From contig JAMDEN010000006.1 of the NCBI GenBank assembly GCA_023487035.1, positions 1-33,258 on the forward strand: a DNA stretch of 33,258 nt, in the 5' to 3' direction. Below are positions 1-6,962 of the stretch, one piece after another. Position 1 is the stretch's first letter, and every line of letters begins with the position of its first letter. The position numbers and the translations under genes were made by a program. The stretch comes from Actinomycetota bacterium (GTDB taxonomy: Bacteria > Actinomycetota > Humimicrobiia > Humimicrobiales > Humimicrobiaceae). The notes under the pieces are model-generated. The model had not been told where the DNA came from and ran no database searches. It worked only from the letters and a program-made list of their open reading frames with translations.

Positions 1-2
1 TA

Positions 3-887
3 GCAGATAATAATGAAGTTCTTCATGATTATGGATTTGATGTAAGAGATTATCCTTTTTTTATATCTCGGTATTATCCTGCCGATTATAAAGCAATATT
101 GTCTACATTTATTATTCTACAAGAATATGATTTTAATTTTACCAAATTTATAAAAAGCATTTTGGAAAAATTCATAGATGATAATGAGCTAATAATAAAG
201 CTTTTATTTTTTCTTTATTTATTAAGCTATGATGAAATAGGAAACCCAAAATACAGCAATATTAATTTTTCAAATTTTCTTTCTATTACAGGTAAAAGGT
301 TGAAAAACTTAAAAGAAATATTAAAAAGAGAAAAATTTTACTTGAATTATTATGACTATTTCAAAAAATATAATATATATGTACAGAAACGAGCGTGGTG
401 TGCATTAAGAGATTATTTTAAGTCACCGGAATTTAGTAAATACTTCTTTGCTTCATTAAAAAACGAGGGATTTAATCAGATAGAGACGTTAAAAAACAAA
501 GACTTATTGACTCAATTCGAATTACCCGGAGATGTCTGGAATAATAATCCCAAATTCAGGAAATGTATTTTTAAAGAAACACATTTTGAAGAAGACAATA
601 TGATTTTCGGAAAACTATTAAGAGAAATTTATACAACCTATAATATACAATCTGGATATCCTGAACAGTTTGATGTCACCTTTGATTTTATTCAAAGAAT
701 GTGTCTGGTAAATAATTGTTCTATCTGTCCATATGGAATTATTAAAGGCAAGGCTGTTGAATTTGATAAAATATGTTTAATTGACACAAGTAAACTTTGT
801 CCGGTTGCTTATATTAGTTGCAATTATAAGATAAATTGTCAGGGTAAAAACTGTAGTCTTTTAAGATTATATAAAGAGTATAATTAA
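3..887 (+). CDS. Cysteine-rich protein of unknown function, 5' end cut by window edge
   Basis: The reading frame is open from base 3, so the gene begins outside the window; 294 residues are visible. A TTG at 99 could serve as a start but has no ribosome binding site, and the frame continues upstream without a stop. The body is rich in Phe, Tyr, Lys and Asn. The last 70 residues hold a dense cysteine cluster beginning CLVNNCSICPYG, followed by five more cysteines, which suggests a zinc- or iron-sulfur-binding tail. A loose resemblance to the cysteine ends of HhH-GPD-type proteins was considered but cannot be supported. It ends 17 bases before the convergent regulator gene. Seen: frame and cysteines. 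Inferred: metal binding. Confidence 0.7.
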   Translation, partial: ADNNEVLHDYGFDVRDYPFFISRYYPADYKAILSTFIILQEYDFNFTKFIKSILEKFIDDNELIIKLLFFLYLLSYDEIGNPKYSNINFSNFLSITGKRLKNLKEILKREKFYLNYYDYFKKYNIYVQKRAWCALRDYFKSPEFSKYFFASLKNEGFNQIETLKNKDLLTQFELPGDVWNNNPKFRKCIFKETHFEEDNMIFGKLLREIYTTYNIQSGYPEQFDVTFDFIQRMCLVNNCSICPYGIIKGKAVEFDKICLIDTSKLCPVAYISCNYKINCQGKNCSLLRLYKEYN

Positions 888-891
888 TAAT

Positions 892-915
892 AAAAAAAGC
901 TATTTAATCTAGCTT
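892..915 (-). terminator. Intrinsic terminator of the controller-type regulator
   Basis: On the minus strand a 6-bp stem AAGCTA/TAGCTT with a 7-base loop is followed directly by a run of T. The stem overlaps the last codons of the regulator gene that ends at 904. It lies between two convergent genes. Confidence 0.6.
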
Positions 916-1119
916 CAATAGTTCATTTATAGAAATTCCAAGTGTTTTAGCAATTTTTTCAATAGTAATTAGAGTCACATTTTTTTCAGCTCTCTCAATC
1001 ATTCCAATATAAGTTCTATGCACTCCAACTTTATCTGCAAATGCTTCTTGAGAAAGGTGCTGTTTTAATCTTTCAGCACGCACTTTATTTCCAAACTTTA
1101 CAAGTATTTCTCTTTTCAT
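904..1119 (-). CDS. Controller (C-protein-like) XRE-family HTH regulator, copy 1
   Basis: A 71-residue single-domain HTH protein of the XRE/Cro type. The recognition-helix region reads VHRTYIGMIERAEKNVTL, which closely resembles the DRTYISGIERxxRNxT motif of restriction-modification controller proteins. I chose the ATG at 1119 over an upstream start at 1173. It matches the start of the paralog at 17809-18024 (MKxxILxKFGNKVR), and a promoter -10 box lies only 8 bases before it, so the mRNA is probably leaderless, as is known for several C proteins. No methyltransferase or endonuclease is adjacent. A lipoprotein gene is divergently placed on the other side of the control region. Autoregulation is inferred from the operator at 1128-1171. 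Confidence 0.85.
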   Translation of the reverse strand: MKREILVKFGNKVRAERLKQHLSQEAFADKVGVHRTYIGMIERAEKNVTLITIEKIAKTLGISINELLKLD

Positions 1120-1127
1120 AACAAAAG

Positions 1128-1171
1128 AGTATAAGTACTTGATATTTATAGTTCTACATACTATAGTTAGC
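1128..1171 (-). promoter_or_regulatory. Promoter and C-box-like operator of regulator copy 1
   Basis: Read on the minus strand, AACTATA occurs twice with a 15-base period (AACTATAGTATGTAG then AACTATA). The second copy overlaps a TAGAAC -35 box (1151-1156), which is 17 bases from a TATACT -10 box (1128-1133). A 23-base block at 1149-1171 is identical to 18078-18100 before the paralogous regulator, with the same 17-base promoter spacing. Two dyads upstream of and over the -35 is the known layout of C-protein operators; binding here is inferred. Confidence 0.65.
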
Positions 1172-1203
1172 AATTATTAAAACCTTAAGGAAAGGTTTAA
1201 GAA

Positions 1204-1704
1204 ATGAAAAGACTTTATTTATTGGTAGCTTTAGTTTTCTTTACACTGATATTAAGTTTTTCTTTTGCTTGTAATGAAAGTTCAAGTACAGGCAGCAAGA
1301 CAACATATTCAGAAACTATTACAACTGCTGCCAAACCGTTAACCGTAGATGTAAAATACATTGTTTTTGGAGATACTGGAAATGATGTTGTAAATCCTGA
1401 AGTATCTGTTACTTATACAAACTATCAAGGTGGAACAGAGCAGATTTCAAATCTTGTACTGAAAGGTAATCCAAACGATATTATGGTTTATAAGTTAGAA
1501 GATGTAAGAACAATAAAAGCAGCTTTAGTTGCTGAATATAAAAAATTTCCAATAGATAATTTTATGTATATATCTGCTCAAAACCAAAAGGATTACGGAG
1601 TTATTTGGGTATTTATAGTTATAAATGATACACTCCAAAAGATGTCTAAAGCAAAAGGTGCTTATGCGATTGCTGAGGCAAATTACTATTATTATAGTGA
1701 GTAA
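1204..1704 (+). CDS. Lipoprotein of unknown function
   Basis: A 166-residue protein with a classic lipoprotein signal: MKR n-region, hydrophobic stretch over residues 5-20, and a lipobox ending FSFAC with the lipidated Cys at about residue 23. It is followed by a Ser/Thr-rich linker and a compact globular domain of about 130 residues with repeated beta-strand-like stretches. The start is well supported by AAGGAAAGG at the proper distance. The domain contains the pattern PEVSVTYTNYQGGTEQISN, reminiscent of small extracellular beta-sandwich domains, but I do not recognise the family. It should sit on the outer face of the cytoplasmic membrane. It is transcribed away from the regulator at 904-1119 and has no plus-strand partner. 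Confidence 0.85.
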   Translation: MKRLYLLVALVFFTLILSFSFACNESSSTGSKTTYSETITTAAKPLTVDVKYIVFGDTGNDVVNPEVSVTYTNYQGGTEQISNLVLKGNPNDIMVYKLEDVRTIKAALVAEYKKFPIDNFMYISAQNQKDYGVIWVFIVINDTLQKMSKAKGAYAIAEANYYYYSE

Positions 1705-1820
1705 ATTTTATTAAAGCTGTTTTATTGATTCTTCCAGTCTTCACTATAAGAAAAGAAAGTTTTTATGAGAATTATCTGAATGTGTAAGCAATATTTTTTT
1801 CTTATTTTTAAATTATAATT

Positions 1821-1845
1821 TTGGTTCGAATCACCTTTGACAAAC
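1821..1845 (-). repeat. Diverged copy (R0) of the GGTTCGAA intergenic repeat
   Basis: The plus strand reads GGTTCGAATCACCTTTGAC, a shortened form of the consensus GGTTCGAAATTTCACTACC(T)TGGGCAG. It lies 36 bases beyond the stop codon of the minus-strand gene at 1881-2123, the same relative place as the five better copies further right. It is the weakest member of the family. Confidence 0.4.
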
Positions 1846-1880
1846 ATAAAAATAAGTACTGCTGTCTTTTATGGTATTGT

Positions 1881-2123
1881 TCAATTGGATATATTATTTA
1901 AATTAATTCTGTCAATCAATAAATCTTTAATTGCTTCTTCCAAAGTGTTATATTTTTTAAGTTTACTTATCTGTTCCCTTCCACTGCCAGAATCTAGGTC
2001 AGGAGTTGAAAATGCCGCCTTCCAACCAGTTGTAAACTTCATAATTGTAATATGTCCATCGGTTTCTTTTTTTGCCATTTCTTCTAAAATATCAAACAGA
2101 GTATTTAAATCTATTTTCTCCAT
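1881..2123 (-). CDS. Small protein of unknown function
   Basis: An 80-residue acidic, soluble-looking protein. The start is strongly supported by AAAGGAGA eight bases before the ATG. The sequence has a helix-rich N terminus, a middle part TTGWKAAFSTPDLDSGSGR, and a helical C terminus with an EEAIKDLL motif, so it may be a small alpha/beta domain. I do not recognise a family. The longer plus-strand frame across the same bases (1837-2163) has no ribosome binding site and is read as its shadow. The gene stands alone between two plus-strand genes. A diverged GGTTCGAA repeat follows its stop codon. Confidence 0.7.
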   Translation of the reverse strand: MEKIDLNTLFDILEEMAKKETDGHITIMKFTTGWKAAFSTPDLDSGSGREQISKLKKYNTLEEAIKDLLIDRINLNNISN

Positions 2124-2376
2124 TTTTTTCTCCTTTCATTTTTACAAGCATATTATAAATTAAATATAAATTTCAGACTAGGAACGACTATTAAAGTAAT
2201 AGTTATCTTGGAATTTAAATTAATCCGTATTTAAATTATAGGATATTTATCAGTTAGCAGCCTCATATTTAGCTAAAAAAGTCCAAAATACGAATTACAT
2301 AATCTTATAATAATAAATGTTACAATATAGTAAACGGTGCATCTGCAAATAATATGTGTAAAGGAGGGAAAAATCA

Positions 2377-2667
2377 ATGGTAAGAAGGATTATTTTAATG
2401 AAATTTACAGACCAGGGAGTAAAAAATATAAAAGACGCTCCTCAGCGATTTGAACAGGCAACTAAAATGGTGGAAAAGATGGGTGGAAAAATGCAATTAT
2501 ATGCAACTACAGGAGAATATGATCTTATAGCCATCGCTGAAGCTCCCAGTGAAGAAGCCGGTATGGCAGCCATTATGGGAATTTGCGCACAAGGCAATGT
2601 AAGGACTACGACATGTAATGCATTTACAATGGAAGAATTTTTAGAGATTATTAAAAAACTACCATAA
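2377..2667 (+). CDS. GYD-domain protein
   Basis: A 96-residue protein of the GYD family (ferredoxin-like alpha+beta barrel fold, function unknown, often near redox or stress genes). The family hallmark is visible as TTGEYDLIAIAEAPSEE near residues 44-60, followed by the expected helix and final strand with the conserved TTxxAF(T) region. The start is firmly set by AAGGAGGG nine bases upstream. Its length matches the family's usual 90-100 residues. It stands alone on the plus strand between minus-strand genes. Family membership is confident; the role is not known. Confidence 0.9.
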   Translation: MVRRIILMKFTDQGVKNIKDAPQRFEQATKMVEKMGGKMQLYATTGEYDLIAIAEAPSEEAGMAAIMGICAQGNVRTTTCNAFTMEEFLEIIKKLP

Positions 2668-2885
2668 TTCTATTTGATAAATTGGTAGAGCTAAATTGCA
2701 AGTTAACAACTGTGGGTGCACCGTATAATTCTATATATTGCTTGTCTTTTAACAATTCATAAAAATTATTTGCTTCATTATATATAAAAATCTTTATTCT
2801 GAATTCAAATATTATCTAAATTAAAGTATTGTTTACATTGGTTAATTCATAAATAGATTTTTTAAGGCAGCCAACTTCTCTAAAA

Positions 2886-2916
2886 ATTGGTTCGAAATTT
2901 CACTCCTTGGAGCAGC
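2886..2916 (-). repeat. GGTTCGAA intergenic repeat, copy R1
   Basis: Plus-strand core GGTTCGAAATTTCACT followed by CCTTGGAGCAGC. It lies 16 bases 3' of the stop codon of the minus-strand TMEM175 gene. On the minus strand it forms CTCC-AA-GGAG and ends in CCAATTTTT, so it could also act as a terminator. Confidence 0.75.
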
Positions 2917-2932
2917 TGTTGTGAAATCATTA

Positions 2933-3583
2933 CTAATTTTTTTTGAAATTAAGACGGATATTTTTTGATCTTATTGTTGCGATAATTCCCCAGACTATAA
3001 GTAAAAAATAAATAATTAACCCAATATAGAGGTTAACAAAAGATAGTCCAATAGATATTAAAAATAAACCAAGTGCTAAACCAAAACTTATTTTTATCTG
3101 CATTATCTCACGGGAAGTGATGTCATTAATTAATAGTTGACTATTTTTTGTAACATACCACCATAATATATTTAAATTTAATATATTTAAAAAACAATTT
3201 GTACCATAGAATACAACTGCTGTAGTGGATAAAATAGCATATTTTCCTATCATAGCAGTTGAGAATGGCAATAGTGATATAAACATTAAAAATATTATAT
3301 TTATCCAAATAATCCTGCTATTAATACGTTTAATATATTGAAAAATATAATGATGGAAAGACCACAGTAAACCGAGTACTATAAAGCTAAATGCATAAGC
3401 TGTAAACTTAGGCCACATCTCTAAAAGTTTTAGGCCAAGTTGTTTTTCGGCAAATAGGTCCTGTATATCCGGAACTGTTAGTTCAAGTACTAGGATAGTC
3501 ATAACTATTGCAAAAACTCCATCAGACAAAGTTTCTATACGATTTGTTTTTGCTTCTCTGGAAACGGTTCTTATATCTTTCAT
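2933..3583 (-). CDS. TMEM175-family potassium channel, paralog 1
   Basis: A 216-residue integral membrane protein of the TMEM175 (former DUF1211) family. Bacterial members form tetrameric K+-selective leak channels with six helices per subunit. The signature in helix 1 is visible as NRIETLSDGVFAIVMTILVL, with Arg15 and Ser20-Asp21. Five further hydrophobic segments follow, including WSFHHYIFQYIKRINSRIIWIN and the INDIT region before helix 5. I chose the ATG at 3583 rather than an upstream ATG at 3646, because GGAGGAACC precedes it and it gives the same length and motif position as the paralog at 4585-5238. It is flanked on both sides by GGTTCGAA repeats, like a one-gene unit. Confidence 0.88.
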   Translation of the reverse strand: MKDIRTVSREAKTNRIETLSDGVFAIVMTILVLELTVPDIQDLFAEKQLGLKLLEMWPKFTAYAFSFIVLGLLWSFHHYIFQYIKRINSRIIWINIIFLMFISLLPFSTAMIGKYAILSTTAVVFYGTNCFLNILNLNILWWYVTKNSQLLINDITSREIMQIKISFGLALGLFLISIGLSFVNLYIGLIIYFLLIVWGIIATIRSKNIRLNFKKN

Positions 3584-3741
3584 TGGTTCCTCCATATTAG
3601 ATTTATAATTTGAGTTAATAATAGAAGAAATGATGTTGACAGGCAAGTGATGATTATATTTTAGACTTAAAAAATGAAGTGTTTTAAAAACTTAAATATC
3701 GTCTATTAAATATATTTTTATATTAGTTATTTCCTTTAAAA

Positions 3742-3776
3742 ATTGGTTCGAAATTTCACTACCTAGGGCAGCCAAT
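3742..3776 (-). repeat. GGTTCGAA intergenic repeat, copy R2
   Basis: Plus strand ATTGGTTCGAAATTTCACT, then ACCTAGGGCAGCCAAT. The ends ATTGG and CCAAT pair. It lies 51 bases 3' of the stop of the recombinase remnant at 3828-3962, on the same strand. The minus strand continues into a T run. Confidence 0.8.
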
Positions 3777-3827
3777 AAAACATATTTGTCTTGATTTAAA
3801 AAATAAATTTATATTCTTTAAAAAAAA

Positions 3828-3962
3828 CTAAAGTACATTAATAGAATCAATTAGCTCTTTTCCCATCACATGCAAATAAATCTGTGTAGATTCTAAACTT
3901 CTATGACCCATTAAATTTTTAATATTAACAAGGCTTACATCTTTTACCAGTAATCTTGTTGC
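3828..3962 (-). pseudogene. C-terminal remnant of a tyrosine recombinase
   Basis: The minus strand encodes 44 residues plus stop, beginning ATRLLVKDVSLVNIKNLMGH and ending GKELIDSINVL. It aligns almost without gaps to the last 44 residues of the recombinase at 6060-6935. It keeps the late catalytic His (in NLMGHRSLES) and the nucleophile Tyr (in TQIYLHV). The similarity stops at once upstream, where in-frame stop codons appear, so the N-terminal 84 percent of the gene is absent. It lies between repeats R2 and R3 together with an oppositely oriented flavodoxin gene. It cannot act as a recombinase. Confidence 0.9.
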
Positions 3963-4022
3963 TTATTAAGGATTTTGCCTTTAAAATTTTATTTATATTT
4001 TAATAAAGAAAGAGATATTAAA

Positions 4023-4511
4023 ATGAAAATATTAATTGCTTATGCAACAAGATTTGGTACAACAGAAAAATGCGCGGGTATGCTTGCAGAGCTGCTGAAA
4101 GAAAATGACCATGCAATTGAACTCGCAAATCTTAAAATGGAAAAAAGAGTAAATCCAGAAAACTATGATTTGGTTATAATTGGAGGATCTTTTCTTATTG
4201 GGAGAATGAATGCATATGTAACAAAATTTTTAAAAAGAAATTTAAATATACTTTTAGATAGGAAAACTGCTGTATTTATGTGTGGTTCAGATGAAAACTG
4301 GGAAAATGAGATAAAAAGAGGTTTTCCAGAGCAGTTACTAAATAGAGCAGTTGCTAAGGGTTACTTCGGTTATGAATTTAATTTAAGTAAAATGAATCCA
4401 ATGTTTAGGAATATGCTGCAAAAAGCAACAAATACTTCAGAAGTTGTATCAAAGATAAATACTGAAAATATAAAGATTTTTGCAGATGAAGTTGAGAAAG
4501 CTTTAACTTAA
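4023..4511 (+). CDS. Flavodoxin-domain protein
   Basis: A 162-residue single-domain flavodoxin of the Flavodoxin_5/HemG-like type. The N-terminal beta strand and phosphate loop read KILIAYATRFGTTEKCAGML, giving the FMN phosphate-binding loop at residues 9-14. The second strand and loop are visible in YDLVIIGGSFLIGRM, and the third in KTAVFMCGSDENWENEI. These should form the isoalloxazine-binding loops. The start at 4023 is chosen over an upstream one (3975) because AAAGAGAT precedes it and the fold begins at its first residue. It is the only plus-strand gene in the repeat-delimited array from 2886 to 6038 and shares its unit with a recombinase remnant. It likely transfers electrons in the cytoplasm; the partner is unknown. 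Confidence 0.88.
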   Translation: MKILIAYATRFGTTEKCAGMLAELLKENDHAIELANLKMEKRVNPENYDLVIIGGSFLIGRMNAYVTKFLKRNLNILLDRKTAVFMCGSDENWENEIKRGFPEQLLNRAVAKGYFGYEFNLSKMNPMFRNMLQKATNTSEVVSKINTENIKIFADEVEKALT

Positions 4512-4549
4512 TAGGTTGAAAATCTCTCAAATTAATTAATATTAGAGAA

Positions 4550-4584
4550 AATGGTTCGAAATTTCACTATCTTGGATAACCAAT
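4550..4584 (-). repeat. GGTTCGAA intergenic repeat, copy R3
   Basis: Plus strand AATGGTTCGAAATTTCACTA, then TCTTGGATAACCAAT. TGGTT and AACCA at the two ends pair, and TATC-CAA-GATA forms an inner hairpin at the place where R1 has CTCC-AA-GGAG. It touches the stop codon of the minus-strand TMEM175 gene at 4585. Confidence 0.8.
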
Positions 4585-5238
4585 TTAATCTGTTTCTATA
4601 GTTTTCCTATAATATGGAATTGTAGCCAGTATCTCAATAATTGCCCAGACAACTATTATTATGTATATGGCAATTCCGAAATAGGGATTAATGAATGAAA
4701 GCCCCATTGCAAGCAACGCAAGTATTGCAGATAGAAGGAACCTTATCTGTACATTTTTAACATCTGACTCTCTTATATCTTTATCAACCAGACGCCTATT
4801 TTTTGTAGCATACCACCACATCAAATTAAGCATAACCATTATAATAAATCCGTTAGCCCCATAAAAAATAACTGCTGTTCTGGCATATACACTGTATTCA
4901 CCTATTAGAGCAGTTGAAAATGGAACTAATGCAACAAACAATAAAAATAATATATTTAACCATACAAACCTTCCATCAGACCGCTTTATATAGTGAAATA
5001 AAAAATGATGGAAAAACCAGAAGATACCCAGAATTAAAAAACTTAATGCATAGGCTGCAAATTTTGGCCACATTTCAAATAATTTTATCTTTAATCCTTC
5101 TTCCGCACTTGATTTTATAAGCACTGGAACTGAAAGTTCTATTACAAGTAAAGTCATGGCTATTGCCAAAACTCCATCAGATAATGATTCAAGACGGTTT
5201 GGCTTAAGCTCAATGCTAAAAGACCTTTTATTTCTCAT
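4585..5238 (-). CDS. TMEM175-family potassium channel, paralog 2
   Basis: A 217-residue six-helix membrane protein clearly paralogous to 2933-3583. The helix-1 signature reads NRLESLSDGVLAIAMTLLVI, with Arg15 and Ser20-Asp21 at the same positions as in paralog 1. The WFFHHFLFHYIKRSDGRFVWLN segment and the ATKNRRLVDKDI loop also match. Bacterial TMEM175 proteins are K+ leak channels in the cytoplasmic membrane. The start ATG at 5238 is preceded by a weak GGGG element. Having two diverged copies, each with a repeat immediately 3' of its stop, points to independent acquisition or to duplication as repeat-bounded units, not a simple tandem duplication, since a flavodoxin lies between them. Confidence 0.88.
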   Translation of the reverse strand: MRNKRSFSIELKPNRLESLSDGVLAIAMTLLVIELSVPVLIKSSAEEGLKIKLFEMWPKFAAYALSFLILGIFWFFHHFLFHYIKRSDGRFVWLNILFLLFVALVPFSTALIGEYSVYARTAVIFYGANGFIIMVMLNLMWWYATKNRRLVDKDIRESDVKNVQIRFLLSAILALLAMGLSFINPYFGIAIYIIIVVWAIIEILATIPYYRKTIETD

Positions 5239-5286
5239 CTTGTTTTACCCCACTTATTAAAAGTAATAATAAGATTATTTACTAAA

Positions 5287-5319
5287 AAGGTTCAAAATTT
5301 CATAAATTAAGACAGGCAC
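5287..5319 (-). repeat. GGTTCGAA intergenic repeat, copy R4 (diverged)
   Basis: Plus strand AAGGTTCAAAATTTCATA, then AATTAAGACAGGC. The core is changed at one base (CAAAA for CGAAA). It lies 11 bases 3' of the stop of the minus-strand methyltransferase-like gene at 5330, and the minus strand runs into TTTTT. Confidence 0.65.
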
Positions 5320-5329
5320 TTAAGGCATT

Positions 5330-5893
5330 TTATAGCTTTGGTATTCCTATCCACTTAGGTGTTCTATTAATATACTCCTTATATGCATCTCCATATCTTT
5401 CCTTGCAGAATCTTTCTTCAGCACCAGTGTCAATTTGCATCAAAATAAACAATATGATAGCAACCAGCAGGATAACCCATGAAGCAGTGGCTATACCTAT
5501 GGCAATTAAAAATAGGAAATTAGAAAAATATAAAGGGTGTCTGGAATAGTGATATATCCCTTTTGTTACCGGCTCATCGTTTGGGGTAGTCATAAAATTT
5601 ATAAGAGCAGTTATCAGTATAAATAAAGCCAGTAAAAAGATAACAAGCCCCATATAAAACCATGCTTTACCCAGCTTGAATGGTAAAAAAATTGTATATA
5701 AAGATGCAGCATAGATAAGAATTGTGGCAATATAACTTATAGCTTTTTCTCTGCTGCACATACCAGGAGGATTACCTCCTCTACTGTAAGTTTCTTTATT
5801 AAATAGCATTATAATAAATGGCAGGAGTAAAAAAATAACTGAAAATATCCAAGCGTTCCATACACCTATTTTAAATGTTGGTATAAATTGCAT
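5330..5893 (-). CDS. Isoprenylcysteine carboxyl methyltransferase-like membrane protein
   Basis: A 187-residue membrane protein of the ICMT/PEMT superfamily (S-adenosylmethionine-dependent methyltransferases with the active site at the membrane surface). About five hydrophobic segments are visible. The cofactor-binding motifs are intact: GIYHYSRHPLYFSN (Arg118-His119-Pro120) and, after a further helix, the paired acids in GAEERFCKERYGDAYKEY (Glu159-Glu160), with TPKWI near the end. Length and motif order are typical of the bacterial family, whose real substrates are mostly unknown; these proteins do not imply protein prenylation. No strong ribosome binding site is visible. It forms a one-gene unit between repeats R4 and R5. 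Confidence 0.85.
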   Translation of the reverse strand: MQFIPTFKIGVWNAWIFSVIFLLLPFIIMLFNKETYSRGGNPPGMCSREKAISYIATILIYAASLYTIFLPFKLGKAWFYMGLVIFLLALFILITALINFMTTPNDEPVTKGIYHYSRHPLYFSNFLFLIAIGIATASWVILLVAIILFILMQIDTGAEERFCKERYGDAYKEYINRTPKWIGIPKL

Positions 5894-6007
5894 AATTATC
5901 TTCTTGGGTAGTTTTTATAACGAATTCCTAAGTGTATTTTACCATTGATAAGACTACATATAAAATTTTAAAAGAAGCTTTTTAATTTTATCAATTTACC
6001 TCAAAAA

Positions 6008-6038
6008 ACGGTTCGAAATTTTGTAACTCGGGACAGTA
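6008..6038 (-). repeat. GGTTCGAA intergenic repeat, copy R5
   Basis: Plus strand ACGGTTCGAAATTTTGTAAC, then TCGGGACAG. It lies 21 bases 3' of the stop codon of the tyrosine recombinase at 6060-6935, and the minus strand continues into TTTTTT. It is the last copy on the right; none is found beyond the recombinase. Confidence 0.75.
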
Positions 6039-6059
6039 AAAAAACTTATCTTTAAAAAT

Positions 6060-6935
6060 TTACAGTACCTTTATCGACTCTTCCAACTCTTTACCTGTTA
6101 CGTGCAAATAAATCTGTGTGGATTCCAGACTTTTATGACCCATCAAATTTTTAATATTAACAAGGCTTACATCTTTAGATAGCAGCCTTGTAGCAAAGGT
6201 ATGTCTTAACGTATGAATTGTATAGCCTTTACCAGAAAGTCCTGTAATTTTAATATACCTATCAAATAAATTTTTTAAGCTGTTATGATGTATTCTTTGA
6301 CAGGTATTGCCAATAAATAAGGCATTGTTTTTTAAAGGCAGTCTTTCAGATAAATATTTATCAAGAAGTTCTAGTACCTTATCATGAAGTGGGATTATTC
6401 TTTGATTTTTATTTTTAGATTTTCTTACAATTAAATACTTATTGCCTAAATTAATATCATTCCAGTTAAGATTAATAAGTTCAGTTCGTCTAAGTCCAGT
6501 ATAAGCAAACATTGTAAATATAAGTTTGTCTCTTAAGCTGTATTTTTTAAATTTAGTATAAATATTGTGTTCAGTTGCGCTGAGAAATTTTTCAAGTTCA
6601 ATATCATTAAATACTTTTGGAATTTTAACTCTTTTTCTTGGTGGTCTAATTAATATTGCAGGATTTACCTTTATATAACCTGAATTATGCAGGAACCTAA
6701 AGAAGTGATGTAAAATATTAATCTTATTTGCAACTGAACTTGAAGTGTAACTGTATTTTTGTCTTATATAATTTAAGTAATCTCTTAAGTGGTTCTGGTT
6801 AATTTCATTAAGATCAGTGACTTTTAAATATCCAAATAATCTTTCTAAGTCAGCCCTGTATTTGTGGATTGTAGATTTTGCAGCATCTTTTTCAGTTTGC
6901 AAGTAGTTTAAGAAATAATTGATATATTCATTCAT
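6060..6935 (-). CDS. Tyrosine recombinase (XerC/XerD-like), intact copy
   Basis: A 291-residue site-specific recombinase. Residues 1-85 are a SAM-like core-binding domain and residues 105-285 the catalytic domain. All catalytic residues are visible: Arg149 in AYTGLRRTEL, Lys near 172-174 in RKSKNKNQ, His241 and Arg244 in HTLRHTFATRLL, His267 in LMGHKSLES and the nucleophile Tyr276 in TQIYLHV. The integron-specific insertion of IntI is absent. A sister copy (roughly 85-90 percent identical by eye) lies at 25042-25776, and a C-terminal remnant lies at 3828-3962. A conserved block upstream (6963-7001) may be its promoter or its site. It stands at the border between the repeat-delimited array and the defence island. 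Confidence 0.92.
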   Translation of the reverse strand: MNEYINYFLNYLQTEKDAAKSTIHKYRADLERLFGYLKVTDLNEINQNHLRDYLNYIRQKYSYTSSSVANKINILHHFFRFLHNSGYIKVNPAILIRPPRKRVKIPKVFNDIELEKFLSATEHNIYTKFKKYSLRDKLIFTMFAYTGLRRTELINLNWNDINLGNKYLIVRKSKNKNQRIIPLHDKVLELLDKYLSERLPLKNNALFIGNTCQRIHHNSLKNLFDRYIKITGLSGKGYTIHTLRHTFATRLLSKDVSLVNIKNLMGHKSLESTQIYLHVTGKELEESIKVL

Positions 6936-6962
6936 AATAATATTTTTAAATTATTAATATAG

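Noticed and set aside
1755-1845. Possible tRNA 3' half at GGTTCGAATC
   Set aside because: The T-loop-like motif has no complementary T-stem, and no anticodon or D arm is found within 70 bases upstream. It fits the GGTTCGAA repeat family better.
1837-2163. Plus-strand frame of 108 codons
   Set aside because: Antisense to the 80-residue gene at 1881-2123, which has a strong ribosome binding site.
2334-2721. Inverted pair ACGGTGCA at 2334 and its complement near 2714 around the GYD gene
   Set aside because: Only 8-9 bases match and there is no further copy, so chance is likely.
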